A stretch of DNA of 64,000 nucleotides from Flaccisagitta enflata (GCA_965153355.1 OZ231126.1:68944001-69008000); one strand, 5' to 3'. Positions 34,856 through 46,239 are shown, counted from the stretch's first letter. Notes: generated by a model not told the origin, from the sequence alone. Numbers and translations: made by a program.

Positions 34856-35494
34856 GAGGTCGCCCAAGGGCAATATGTGGTCAGCGATTCCTGTTGCCCT
34901 GCTTTGAGTAATTGTGAATTTGAGTGAGGGGAAGCAGGGCAGCGGCCCCAAAGGGGACAAAGTCCTGTAAAACACAGGGGGACTTTTGTTCGTCCTGCCT
35001 GAAGAAAAGGATGAGATGCTATAGAGGGCTGACTGAAGGCATTCAAGAGCCTAAACTGAGGTCTAAGAAGGCTGATATAAGGCCTGAGAATGCCAATTGG
35101 AAGCTTCAGAGGGCTGACCTGAGGCTTGAGAGAGCTGGACTAAGGCTTGAAAGGCACGAGGACTGCTTTGAAGCCTGAGAGCAATAAATTGAGGTTTAGA
35201 TGGCTGATTTGAGGCTTGAGAGGCTTTATTTGAGGCATGAGAGGCCTGAGAATTTGGATATGAGGCCTGAGGGGCCAGATTTGAGGCCTGAGAGGCCAGA
35301 TTTGAGTCCTGAGAGGCTGGATTTGAGGCCTGAGAGGCTGGATTTTAAGCCTGAGAGGCTGGATTTGAGGCCTGAGGGGTCTGATGAAGTAGGGGGGACT
35401 AAGGAACATACGAACGAACAAACGGATGGACGGACGGACAAACAAAAGTCCCCTTGTGTTCTACAGGACTTCGTCCCCTTTGGGGCCGCTGCCC
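34856..35494 (+). mobile_element. Family 2 tandem-core element (GGCCTGAGAGGCTGGATTTGA core)
   Basis: The outer left end is GAGGTCGCCCAAGGGCAATA...TGGTCAGCGATT. The inner end GGGCAGCGGCCCCAAAGGGG is at 34937, core units at 35190-35385, and the right inner end GGGGCCGCTGCCC at 35482-35494. Confidence 0.8.
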
Positions 35495-35496
35495 AA

Positions 35497-35737
35497 CAGG
35501 TCGCCCAAAGGCAATATGTGGTCAGCGATACCCGTTGCCCTGCTTTGCATAATTGTAAATTGGAGTGAGAGGAAGCAGGGCAGCGGCCCCGCTGCCCAAA
35601 AAAGCCTTTTTGGGCAGCGGCCCCAAAGGGAACGAAGTCCTGTAGAACACAGGGGGAATCTGTCCGTCTGTACGTCCATCGGTATGCACGTCCGTCCCCC
35701 CCGCTCCGTCCCCAGGGCTTTGTTTTCTTTGGGGCCT
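35497..35737 (+). repeat. Family 2 partial copies, head to tail
   Basis: CAGGTCGCCCAAAGGCAATA begins a second left end directly after the previous copy. A CGGCCCCGCTGCCC junction and a further GGGCAGCGGCCCC left end (35611) follow, then a CGTCC tract and a C run. No core remains. Confidence 0.65.
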
Positions 35738-36830
35738 ATTCAAATCAAATCAAATCAAACAGTTTATTTCCCAACATGAACAGTGGTTAAGATTGAGGAG
35801 TACAATGTTTTGTCGGGGAGGACTATGACTAAGCCTTCAATGTCTAGGTCTAGTTACAATACAATTTTTCTTTTCCAAATTACCGACGGGCTTGCTCTAG
35901 ATAGCCCTCATAATACAAAATTTTGATTAATTGGTATTCTTTTACAAGAAAATACAATCAATATACATAACAAAAACGTACGAATACGTTAGATAAAAGC
36001 ATTAACAATAAAAAGTTGAATAAATAGTTATCCAAAGATGGTATATGTTACCATGTAACAATAAGTAGGAATAAATACTAGGTTACGAGTATTTGGGATT
36101 CAGAAGAGAGTTGGTTGTTGGTTGTTGGATGTTGGTAATTGGATGTTATTTTTCTTTGGGTCTGTGGTGAAGCGATATCAGAGCAGGTGTTCCTGAGGAG
36201 GAAAGATAGAAAAAGGCCAGAAAAAGCACCCGCAGGAAGATCCCCTGCTTCATGGGGGAGCAACAGTGTGCAGTAGTCATGTATGATATGGTGTGATAAG
36301 TCTCAATTCAGTTTTGTACACAGCTTTCTAGACAATCCATCTTTCCAATGAAGATTATAATTGCAATAAAAACAAAGGAATAAATGAGGATAGACACAGT
36401 TACCAATCAATTTTTGAATCACATGAAGATCAACAACATAGTTTTCTGTTACTGTACCGTTTAAATGATGTCCTGCTAGGGACGCTGTTTGAAAGAACAA
36501 ACAGGTATAGCAGGGGATAGTCTGTCCCATTCGGGACACCCACTTGAGTTTACTTTTACTTGGACAAACTGAGTTTCATAATATGACAAGAGGGCTTACA
36601 GTTTGACAGGACATGGCCCGTGAAGACCAGGAACTGTCGGCTTGCCATCAAGATGCGTGCATCCTGATAGCTACAATATCAGAAAATGTCAGTTTTAGCG
36701 AGCTTATTGTAAGTAGGAAATAGAAGGAAAAAATCATTTGGCCTATTTATGCCTTACAAAACCTAACCTAGCGAAACCCTAACCTAACCTAACCAAAAAC
36801 CTGACTAAGTGGGGTTATGTTTAAGTAGCT
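35738..36830 (-). other. Probable LINE 3' untranslated region / second LINE tail
   Basis: Three to four copies of CAAAT (35739-35760; TTTGATTTGATTTGA on minus) next to AAATAAACTG read like the short-repeat 3' tail of a CR1/L2-type LINE on the minus strand. The region lies directly downstream of the LINE reverse transcriptase, but a second tail-like motif at 36759-36802 (CCTAACCTAACCTAACC) makes it unclear whether one or two elements are present. No coding signal. Confidence 0.45.
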
Positions 36831-39595
36831 TTAAGCATGGTGTTTTCTATCTTTGCATCTAGGATTATTACAATCAGTTTTATGATCATATCTATTGAGA
36901 ATCGCCTTTTTCATTTTCCTCTTAAAGAGTGGCTTTTGTTCAATTTGCCTTAACTCCATTGGGGTATTATTCCATTGTACTGGAGCTTTGACACTGAAGC
37001 TGTTACAAGCTGCCCTGGATTTAAGATTGGGGATTTTTAGATCAAGGGGATTTTGAGCCTGTCCTCTCAGATTGTACTCAGAATTCTGCCTACTAATTAA
37101 GTTGGTAATCATTTTGGGTGCTCTTTGAAAATAGCAGTCATGGGTTAGCATCAAGCATTGTTGCTCATATAAATCATTAAATTTTAGCAGGCCAAGCTCT
37201 TTCATTCGTGGCTCAGTGTGTGCTGAGAAATAAGATTTTGTAATTGTTCTTATGGCTCTTTTTTGGATAGTTGTAATTCTTTTTCTATTTTGGGCATTGC
37301 AACCTCCCCATGCTGGAAGCCCGTATTGCACGTGTGGCTGAATGAATGAATGGTAGAGTATCTTTAGTGTTTGGGGCGGGAGCAAGTTTTTCATTCTATT
37401 TATAACACTGTTATTTCTTGAAATCTTATTAGCAACATTTGTACAATGTTTTTCCCAGCTGAGGTTACTATCTATTGTAATTCCAAGTAATGAAGCCTCA
37501 TCATTAACTGTCAGAACTTCCCCATCAAGCAGTATATCAGATAATAAAAAGTCATGTCGGAGAGTCTTTCTTCTAAAAATGACTGATTTAGTCTTTTTGG
37601 GGTTTAACTTAAGTTGGTTTGCCTTGAAGAAGTCGCTTATATCTTTAAGTGCCTGATTCAGAACATCTATCATTTTTTCAAGATCATTGCCTTCTATGAG
37701 AAGGTTTGTGTCATCTGCAAAGATAACACACTTCAATTTTGAGGCAGATGGCAAGTCATTAATGTATAATAGGAATAATAGGGGACCCAAAATGCTGCCC
37801 TGGGGAACTCCAGTCTTGAGGGGTAAACAGCTGCTTCTAAATCCATTTAGTTCAACATATTGGGTGCGATTTTTTAGATAGGATTCAAACCACATGAGTG
37901 CAGTACCGCGGATGCCATAGTGTTCAAGTTTACTAAGAAGAATTTCATGGTTCAGGGTGTCAAAGGCCTTACTAAGGTCACAAAATACACCAATGGCATA
38001 GTTTCCTGATTCTATGGAAGTTTCAATGTTTTTTATGAAGTCTAGTGTGGCATGAGTTGTGTTGTGACCAGACCTGAAACCATACTGTGACTCAAATAGA
38101 ATTTCATAGCGGACCAGAAATTCAAAGACCTTGTTGTAAATAAGGCGTTCAATAGTTTTTGAGAATACCGGTAGGAGAGAAATTGGTCTGTAGTTTTCGT
38201 ACAATTTTTTATCACCCTAAAGTTTATAAACTGGAATAACTCTTGCTACTTTACCATTTTCGGGGAATATTCCTGTACTCATTGAGCAGTTGACCAAGTG
38301 TGCTAAAACAGGGGCCATTATATCTATATCACTAAGAATTATATTTTGCTGGAAGCCGGCAGAGTCAGTGCTAGTCTTGGGAGTGAATTTTTTGCAGACC
38401 TGTATTACATCATCATGAGAGACATTACTGAACAGTAGAGAATTAGTATTTCTAGCTTTATGCTTTTGAAGATAGTGTTTAGAGCTATGAGAAGGCTTAC
38501 CAACACTTTTGTTAGTATCTATTCCTATTTTAGAGTAGTAGTCATTAAAATTTTCTGCATTAGTTTGAAGGTTAGTTAGAGAGTTGCCTTGGTAATGGAA
38601 TTCATTTGGTGTATCTTCCTTGTTGTTCATTTTATTTGTTGCCTTTTTGATTACATTCCAGTGTTTCTTTATATTACCATAATTTTTTTCAATTTGTTTG
38701 CGAATGTGTTCACGTTCTGCTCTGCGGGTTTTTGAAACAATTTCATTTCTAAGTTTTTTGTAATCTTTGCGTCTATGTTTCTGTTTAGCTAGCCTATCTC
38801 TTCTTCTTATGTCTGCCAGTATATCCATAGTCATCCATGGTTCCCGTTTATAGCGATTAGATCCTTTTTTGTGTGCCGTCATGGTAATAGTATCATGATA
38901 GTGTTGTCCATACTTCTGTTGTATCATGTCATAAATTATGTTTGGGTCATCTTGTTCATAAACACAATTCCAGTCTTCTTGCCTCAATTTGTCTCTTCTA
39001 GCCTCACTACCTTGTTGTGTAAAAAAAGACTTAAAGACTATTTCTTTTTTCTTATTTCTGTCTGCTTGTGTCCGTAAAATAGTAAATACTGGTAGGTGAT
39101 CTGTGTACCCAGAATTTCCTGCAATTTCTACATCAATTATGCCACTAACTAGGTGGTTACTTTCATCTTTTGTAAATATATGATCAATCAAAGTAGCACT
39201 TTGTTTTTTTATTCTAGTTGGTCGAACAATACGGGGCAATAATTTGTGATTGATAACAAGGTCAATATAATTAGCGGTTGGTAAGTGATTTTCATATTTT
39301 AAAAGATCTAAGTTAAAATCACCAGTCAGTACCACTTCATCTTTGTTTCTGTCAAATACTTGTAAAAGCTTTTCTAAATCTGAATTAAATGCGTCATAGT
39401 TGCAGCCATTTGGTGGTCTATAAACAGCAGCTAATGTTAGATCTTTTTTATAAATGTTATTGCCGGTTGAGATACAGTTAGGAATTTGCAGGATCAGATT
39501 CTCAAAGTGCTCTTCAGGAATTCTAGTTTGATCAAGAATTTTAACCTTATTGCTTTAACGTTCTGTTACAAAAATTCCAACTCCCCCTCCTTTTT
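36831..39595 (-). pseudogene. CR1/L2-like non-LTR retrotransposon polymerase (endonuclease C-part and reverse transcriptase)
   Basis: LINE polyprotein read on the minus strand in one frame, broken by two in-frame stops (TAA at 39555-39557, TAG at 38217-38219). From the N-terminal side it has GGGVGIFV, the APE-endonuclease motifs YRPPN and LTGDFNLDLL, and YTDHLPV with the catalytic Asp-His (about 39100). Then follow a Lys/Arg-rich linker and the reverse transcriptase: NYRPISLLP, FCDLSKAFD (residues 74-82 after the second stop), GVPQGSILGPLLFLLYIND (132-150) and catalytic FADD (162-165). The tail has AHTEPRM and a Cys-Asn-Pro-Arg-Cys motif. It would copy its own RNA at a nicked target. A family 2 element (39596-40407) separates it from its N-terminus. 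Few lesions imply recent activity. Confidence 0.9.
38217..38219 (-). other. In-frame TAG between endonuclease and reverse transcriptase
   Basis: The frame reads VYKL-stop-GDKKLYENYRP. The surrounding codons are intact on both sides, so this is a single nonsense change rather than a frameshift. Confidence 0.85.
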
Positions 39596-40407
39596 GGGCA
39601 GCGGCCCCGAAGGGGACGAAGTCCTGTAGAACACAGGGGGAATCTGTCCGTCCGTCCGTCTGTACGTCCGTACGTCCGTACGTCCGTCCCCCCCCCACCC
39701 CATTCTCAGGGCTTCGTCTCCTTTGGGGCCCAAATCCAAGCAAATTGGCCCAAATCTAAGCAAAATGACCCAAATCCAAGAAAACCAAAATTTTAGTCAA
39801 AATTTTAGTCAAAATTCTATTATTTTGGCCCCTAAGATCTAGATCCTGGTTTCTAATACCCAGATTCTGGCCTCTTAAACCCTAATCCTAGCCTCAGAGA
39901 TCTAGATCTTGATCTCTGTGACCCAGATTCTGGCCTCCAAGACCCAGGATCTGGCCTCAAGGCCCTAGATCCTGGCCTCAGAGACCCAAATCCTGGCCTC
40001 AGAGACCCAAATCCTGGCCTCAGAGACTCAAACCCTGGCCTCTGAGACCAAGAAATTGGTCTCTGAGACCCAGATTCTGGCCTCAGAGACCCAAATCCCG
40101 GCCTGCTCCCCCCTCAACTTAAATAACAAACTTCTCAAGAAGAGCAGGGGTACCCTTGTCCATATACTGCCTATTGTCATTTCTCCATGTTATTCGAAGA
40201 GAGTTTGAATAACAGGGCTTACTTGACAAAAGGAAGGCTGAGAGAAGGACGGACAGACGGATGGACGGACGGACAGATTCCCCCTGTGTTCTACAGGACT
40301 TCGTCCCCTTCGGGGCCGCTGCCCTGCTCCCCCTCAACCTAAATCACATACTACTCAAGCAGGGCACGGGTACCGCTGACCACTTACTGCCTTTGGGCTG
40401 CTATTTA
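39596..40407. mobile_element. Family 2 tandem-core element inserted in the LINE endonuclease domain
   Basis: The left end GGGCAGCGGCCCCGAAGGGG...GTAGAACACAGGGGGAATCT is followed by CGTCCGTACGTCC and a C run. Two different cores follow: CCCAAATCCAAGCAAAATG (39725-39790) and GGCCTCAGAGACCCAAATCCT (39880-40110). The right end is CCCCCTGTGTTCTACAGGAC...GCCGCTGCCC, then an outer GGGTACCGCTGACCACTTAC. The LINE frame resumes on both sides (…KERKNK at ~40410; GGGVGIFV at ~39590). Both junctions lie in T runs, so no unambiguous target duplication can be read. Confidence 0.85.
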
Positions 40408-40634
40408 TTTTTTCGTTCTTTGTGGAAAAATTCATATCCGGGAATTATAGATCTTAGTTCTTGTTCAGTATAGCCAGCTTTTGTTAAAGTTGTCAGGTGA
40501 GTTTCAACAACTACTAAAATGTCAGGTGAATTTTCAGGAGTTGTAATGTTGTGTAAGAATAATTTCAATGAGCGTAATTTAGTCAGGAGGTTAGCAATAT
40601 TTAATGTTACAATGGTCAGGTTTTGCCTATTCTG
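40408..40634 (-). pseudogene. N-terminal part of the same LINE endonuclease
   Basis: The minus-strand frame encodes LTIVTLNIANLL (the N-terminal metal-binding Asn motif of APE-type endonucleases), then DILVVVETHLT (Glu motif) and PGYEFFHKERKNK. Joined in order with 36831-39595 it gives a polymerase of roughly 1000 residues, the usual size for CR1/L2-type ORF2. Upstream sequence is replaced by family 2 core repeats, so ORF1 and the promoter are missing. Confidence 0.85.
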
Positions 40635-41075
40635 ACCCAAATTCTGCGAAATAGCCCAAATCCAAGCAATATGGCCCATATCTAAGCAAAATAGTCCAAA
40701 TCTATGCAAAATGGCCCAAATCCAAGCAAAATGGCTTAAATCTGTCTAGAAAACCGCAATTCTGGCCTGAGGTCCACCATTTTGACCCCTTATTTGTCCT
40801 AAATTGTGGCCTCTAATGCCTAAACTCAGACCAAATTTGGGCCATTATGATTGGATTTGGGCCAAATTGCTTGGATTTGGGCTATTTGGCAAAGTTTGGG
40901 TCAGAATAGGCCCCAAAGGAGATGAAGCTCTGAGGATGGGGCGGGGGGGGGGGGGGGCAAACAGACAGACAGGCAGATGGACGGATGGATGGACGGACTT
41001 AAATCAAACACTTCTCAAGCAGGGCACGGGTACCGCTGACCACTTACTGCCTTTGGGCTGCTATTTTCATAGTCT
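40635..41075 (+). repeat. Family 2 element, partial (CCAAATCCAAGCAAAATGGC core)
   Basis: Tandem CCCAAATCCAAGCAATATGG-type units (40635-40740), then their inverted counterparts (GATTGGATTTGGGCCAAATT, 40850-40910). A G run, a GACGGATGG tract and the outer right end GGGTACCGCTGACCACTTAC...GGGCTGCTATTT follow. The inverted core makes it a foldback. Confidence 0.65.
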
Positions 41076-41195
41076 GGGTCCCCTTGTCATGCTGCCACTG
41101 CTTCAAAAACACAATCAGAAATGCCAGAGAAAAAGAGCTACCTATGAGGCTATGACTTTATGCCAATTCTGGTAAAAAAACAAAATTTTATTCAA

Positions 41196-41345
41196 AGTTA
41201 TTCGAATTATAGATTATCTCCCAAAATTGAAAAGATAAGATGAAGATGATTATTCGAGATCTCAAAACAAAAAAAAGATAAGATGAAGATAAACGCCATT
41301 TTATAACAAATAACGAATATCTTTTGGCCATGTATGGGCAAATGC
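41196..41345 (-). repeat. GATAAG-rich dispersed repeat
   Basis: Reverse complement of the repeat at 54917-55086 (ATACATGGCCAAAAGATATT and ATCTTATCTTCA blocks shared). Confidence 0.7.
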
Positions 41346-41444
41346 ACTGAAGTAAAAGATGAAAAAGTGGAAAATAGAGAAGCGGACAAAAAGGCACCAA
41401 GCACCATTTTTTGAACTTAAATTGAGGCATTAGATGGTATAGTA

Positions 41445-41508
41445 CTGTTGAAGCCGCTTCATAAGTGAAAATTTACAAAAGGGACTTTTTTTTTGCGGGG
41501 TATAACTG
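41445..41508. mobile_element. Possible 64-bp pogo-like mini-MITE
   Basis: Ends CTGTTGAAGCCGC and GCGGGGTATAACTG are imperfect inverted repeats with TA on both sides (41443-41444 and 41509-41510). The right end resembles that of the element at 52118-52293. Confidence 0.4.
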
Positions 41509-41728
41509 TAGTAGTAAATCTCAGGGGAAAAACCGCCAAACGAACAAATGGACAGACAGACGAACAGTTAAACACAACAACACAACAGTTTGAAAAATAA
41601 AGATTTATCACATTCTTTCATTTCTGAAAAAGAAAAATCTTATGTTTGTATTTTTGTCCACGTATTGACAGATAAGCCAATTCAGTGCTATTTATCAAAA
41701 CGTCACAACACAGAGAGGATGAGGGGGA

Positions 41729-42198
<470 letters not shown>

Positions 42199-42199
42199 A

Positions 42200-43325
42200 G
42201 ACTACAGTCTACCAAGATGAAAATTGAAAAAAGCGAAAAAATGTTGTGCCTTGTACTTGTTTTGCCTCGAACAAGAAAAATCCAAGCGCAGATTGTTGCT
42301 AAAAGTAGCTTGATTGATGGTTCTTGTGACATATTTGCTGATATTGCCCCCTATATTACCATTCCGAGTTATTCAATTAGTAGGTAGGTCGTCAAGGTTT
42401 TTTTAAAGGATTCTAACAATTGAAAAATCATAATCACCAAGTAATTACTGTCCGGAAAGTGGCACATCAGTACATCCTTGTGGTCCATCACCGTACGAAG
42501 CTTACACACAACAAAGAGAGTGGCACAACGGGTTAGATTGGCAGTCTGCTTTTTTGGACAGTTGAAAGTTTCAATAAGGATGCGGAAGAAATTTTTCACG
42601 CTGCTTCTACCGCTTCCAATGCCACATCCGCTTCCGATTCCATTTTGTACTATCTCGAGCATAAGTATATAGACAAGCGTTTATAACAATGGGTAACTCT
42701 GTTTAGAATAAGAGATCTTTATAAAAAACAGTAAGATTCTGAAACTACTTCAAATTTCTGAACTAATGCCGCAAACTGCATCTGTCTAGCTCAAGTTGTC
42801 AAGAAATGACAAGCAAAATAAGATTGATACCCCAATTGAAAAATAGTAAAAATATTATATGTAAACTTCTGCATTAAACATTACAGTCATTCTTTAAATA
42901 GATTGATGGTTTTTAATCTAATTTTTCATCCCTGCTACAGCACCAAACACTTGTTACAGGTTCCTGCCTGATTTTAGCCTTATTCAATTATTGTGTTTGA
43001 AAATAAGGCTTAGGGGAGCACCTAGAATGGACCAAAATGAATGATCTTAAACAATTCTTAAGGAGGGGGAGAAATGCAATGTATTTATACATAAAACTTA
43101 CTTGAAAATGTTTAAAAACCCATATTCAAAGAGTTACTGTTTTTTAAAGATGTAAAACTACATCTTTAATAGATTTGAGAGGTTTTTTAAGATTATTTTT
43201 GAATAAATCGACCAAACATAATACTGTCTATATACTTTTGCTCTAGATTGTTCAAACACTAGAAGCCATCTCACCCACCAAGTTGGAAGCGGATAATCGC
43301 TTCCACATCCGTAGCTTAGTAATGA
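42200..43325. other. Unassigned AT-rich sequence
   Basis: No gene, RNA or repeat recognised. Confidence 0.4.
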
Positions 43326-43605
43326 AAGTGGTCTTCCGCCGCCAACTAGGCCGCCAGACAACCGCTCAGGTGGTTATCAGAACGGTTTTTGGAAGTTGTC
43401 TGCCACCGCTAACTTTGTTGCCACACTCCTGCTGAGGTGGTCATCAAAGTGGTTTTTGGGAAGTGGTCTGCCGCCACTAATTTGGTAGCCACACACCCCG
43501 CTAGAGTGGTCATCAGGGTGGTTTTGGGAAGTGGTCTGCCACCACTAATTTGGCTGCCACACACCTGCAAAGGTGGTCATCAGAGTGGTTTTTGGGGGCA
43601 CCGGC
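43326..43605 (+). repeat. ~69-bp minisatellite, about 4 units
   Basis: GGAAGTGGTCTGCCGCCACT, TTGGTAGCCACACAC and GGTGGTCATCAGAGTGGTTT recur with starts near 43322 (diverged), 43390, 43459 and 43528. Confidence 0.85.
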
Positions 43606-43883
43606 CAGTGGAGAGAGAGAGCGAAAGAGAGAGGAAAAGAGGTTGCTTGCTCGTGACCCTTTGTTGGCCCACACGCGCCGCGGGCATTCATTCCACCTTT
43701 TCGCTGCTGAAACCTGGGACAGCTCAGGCAAGGATTTCCTCCCCCATTTTTGAATCAGACAAAAAAAAAAAGGAAGAGAAAAGAAAAGAAATGGAAAGAA
43801 AAAAAAGAAGGAAAAGCAAAGAATTAAGGAGAAATAGAAAAGAAGTTAACATGGCCATGGGCCAAGTAGGCAATCGATAGATC

Positions 43884-44034
43884 CTTTGTATGAATGAAAG
43901 AATGAATGAATGTATGAATGAATGAATGAATGAATGAATGAATGAATGAATGAATGTATTTATGAATGAATGAATGTATTTATGAATGAATGAATGAATG
44001 AATGAATGAATGAATGAATGAATGAATGAATTTA
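43884..44034. repeat. (GAAT)n tetranucleotide microsatellite
   Basis: About 35 units with TGTATTTATGAATG interruptions. The hAT-like MITE lies just to the right. Confidence 0.95.
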
Positions 44035-44054
44035 TGATAAAATGATGAAATGAA

Positions 44055-44299
44055 CAGCCCTGAAAATAGTTATTTTCTCAGCGGGCCCGTCGGGCCCGCT
44101 CCTCTTAATTTTTGCGGGCCCGACAGGAAAACAGCGGGCCCGACTGAAATATAGTTATTCTAAGCTTTCTGTTGTCATAAGCCTGTGTAGACACACTGCT
44201 ACAACACTGCAGTGAATTTCTCTATCTATGCAAACTTCCTAATAAATGGAAAGAATCATGCAATGAATAATGGTAACTTTTGTCTTTTACCCGTCCCTT

Positions 44300-44365
<66 letters not shown>

Positions 44366-44380
44366 TGTGTGTGTGTGGGT

Positions 44381-44457
<77 letters not shown>

Positions 44458-44833
44458 AAAAGAAATGGTTGTGTCCATTGGGTAAAGCAAGACATTTTCA
44501 ATCATCGAATCCCGAATAAAACGATTTTATTCTTTTTTTCGTTTTCCATTTTTTCATTTATTTTTTGTAAACAATCATATGAGTGCTCAAAATGAATGTG
44601 CTTCACAATCGCTGATTTTTTTGTAACATTAAGCAGCTGTGAAGTGTCTCCAGGAGTCTTTTTATCTCCAAGAGAAAGAAAACTTTGGTATTGCTGGAGA
44701 GTGTAAGTTGGATCAAATTATGATTCTAGGATATCAAGCAAAATTGCAGCAGGCCCGCAGCTAGTCTAATTTGCGGGCCCGACAGCCAATTTGCGGGCCT
44801 CGGGCCCGCGGGCCCGCTCTATTTTCAGGACTG
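44055..44833. mobile_element. hAT-like MITE (779 bp) with exact 8-bp target duplication
   Basis: The left end CAGCCCTGAAAATAG and right end CTATTTTCAGGACTG form a 15-bp inverted repeat with one mismatch. GAAATGAA occurs directly on both sides (44047-44054 and 44834-44841). Subterminal regions are packed with GCGGGCCCG motifs in both orientations (44080-44150 and 44752-44818). A (TG)n-(CT)n microsatellite (44301-44456) sits inside. No transposase frame. CAG termini plus an 8-bp duplication are hAT hallmarks; dense subterminal motifs match how hAT transposases bind. Confidence 0.88.
44301..44456. repeat. Compound microsatellite (TG)n-(CT)n inside the hAT-like MITE
   Basis: TG to ~44386 with GGTGTG interruptions, then pure CT. 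Confidence 0.97.
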
Positions 44834-44841
44834 GAAATGAA

Positions 44842-45620
44842 TCAATACCATCTGTAATAACTATTAATCATTTAAAGAGAAACTCACATTCTTGATCAAA
44901 ACAAACATGTGTCAAAGCATAAAAAGATACCTGGCTAACCTGAAATAATCACTTTTATTTCTTGTTGAAGATATCTAAAACGTCAATCAGCACAAAACGC
45001 AATAAGAAAACCAGTGCTCTTGGTTTCCTCGAAAATTAAAAGTTTTTATTTCTGTAGAAAAAAATAAAATTATAGTTTGAACACTGTAAAGCATTGTTTC
45101 AGGGATCAAAGTTTTCTGCAATGCAATAACTGATATGAACTGATAATGAATAACTGAACGAGTAACTGATTTGAGAAATGAATGAATCATTAATGAAAAA
45201 TGAAAAAAAAAAAGGAATAATGAATGAATTATAGTATAAATGAATGAATTATTAGATGAAAGTGTGAATCAACAGAGGATTAGATGGGTGCAGTTTGATG
45301 AAAGTGCCTCCCATTTTGTGATTTAAATGTTTGAGTAACCATCCAACACAAAGACAGACCGACAGACACAGCCTCCTGTAGAGATGATAGGACGTAGAAA
45401 GAAAAGACGAATGAGGGAAGTAGGAAGAGAAAAAAGAAGATTTCAAAGAATGAATAAACGAACCAAGAGGAAAGAGGAGGAAGAGGAGGAGGAGGAGGAG
45501 AGTTGGTGACTTTTTGCCTCGAGTGCTGAAACTGTTTATATTGGTGGGGTTTTTTTTTCTATTTTGTTTACCTTTGTTTCTTTTTTTTGGGGGGTATGGT
45601 GCCAATGATTTTTTTTTTGC
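44842..45620. other. Unassigned sequence
   Basis: Loose GAATGAAT remnants (45140-45260), a (GGA)n at 45474-45500 and a T-rich stretch. No gene. Confidence 0.4.
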
Positions 45621-45624
45621 AGCT

Positions 45625-46108
45625 TTTTTAGTCGTGTGCACACGACTCAACACCTTGCTCTGTCAGTCGGTTGGTGGGTTTGTCCATCCGTCCATCCGTT
45701 GCTTACATTTTTAAATTTTGGACTTTTTATAGTATTTTAAGGTACTCTAGGGTACTTGAGGGTACTTGAGGGTACTTGAGGGTACTTTTTGCTATCTGAA
45801 GGTACTTTTGAGACTTAAGGTGAGGTATTTTTAGGGATTTTTTGGGATTTTGGGTATTTTGGGCATTTTTGGGTATTTTTGGGTATTTTGGGTATGATAT
45901 TGTATTGTATCATATTGATATTGTATTGTATTGATATTGTATCGGTATTGTAATGGTATTGTATCAATACATCGATATTGTATTGTATCGATGTTGTATC
46001 GATATTGTATTGGTATTGTATGGAAACATATCACGCGGCCTTTGGGGGAGGAACTCTTTTGTTTGTCATTTCCAGACGCACGCGACTGTTGCCCTCTTGG
46101 GCTTGTTT
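45625..46108 (-). mobile_element. Family 1 tandem-core element, copy E
   Basis: In minus orientation the 3' end is TTTTTT + palindrome AGTCGTGTGCACACGACT (45630-45647) + CAACACCTTGCTCTGTCAGT, and the 5' end GCACGCGACTGTTGCCC...GGGCTTGTTT. The core is GGGTACTTGA units (45740-45790), TTTTGGGTATT units, then ATTGTATTGATATTGTATCG units (45893-46022), three arrays found in no other copy here. Confidence 0.7.
45630..45647. other. Terminal palindrome with compensatory change
   Basis: AGTCGTGTGCACACGACT is still perfectly palindromic although it differs from the consensus AGTCGCGTGCACGCGACT at a symmetric pair of positions. Confidence 0.85.
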
Positions 46109-46239
46109 CTTCAGATCCTTCTCACCTTTCGTTACTGTTTATCTCTTGAGACTTAGGAAGAAAATAGAAACTAAAAGAACAAGGCCAACACCTATAAGTC
46201 GCATGCGGTCATAGAGATAATCATTTATGTTTTCAAGAC

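Noticed and set aside
36759-36802. Interstitial telomere
   Set aside because: The tract is only a few imperfect units and lies at the 3' side of a LINE, so a retrotransposon tail is simpler.
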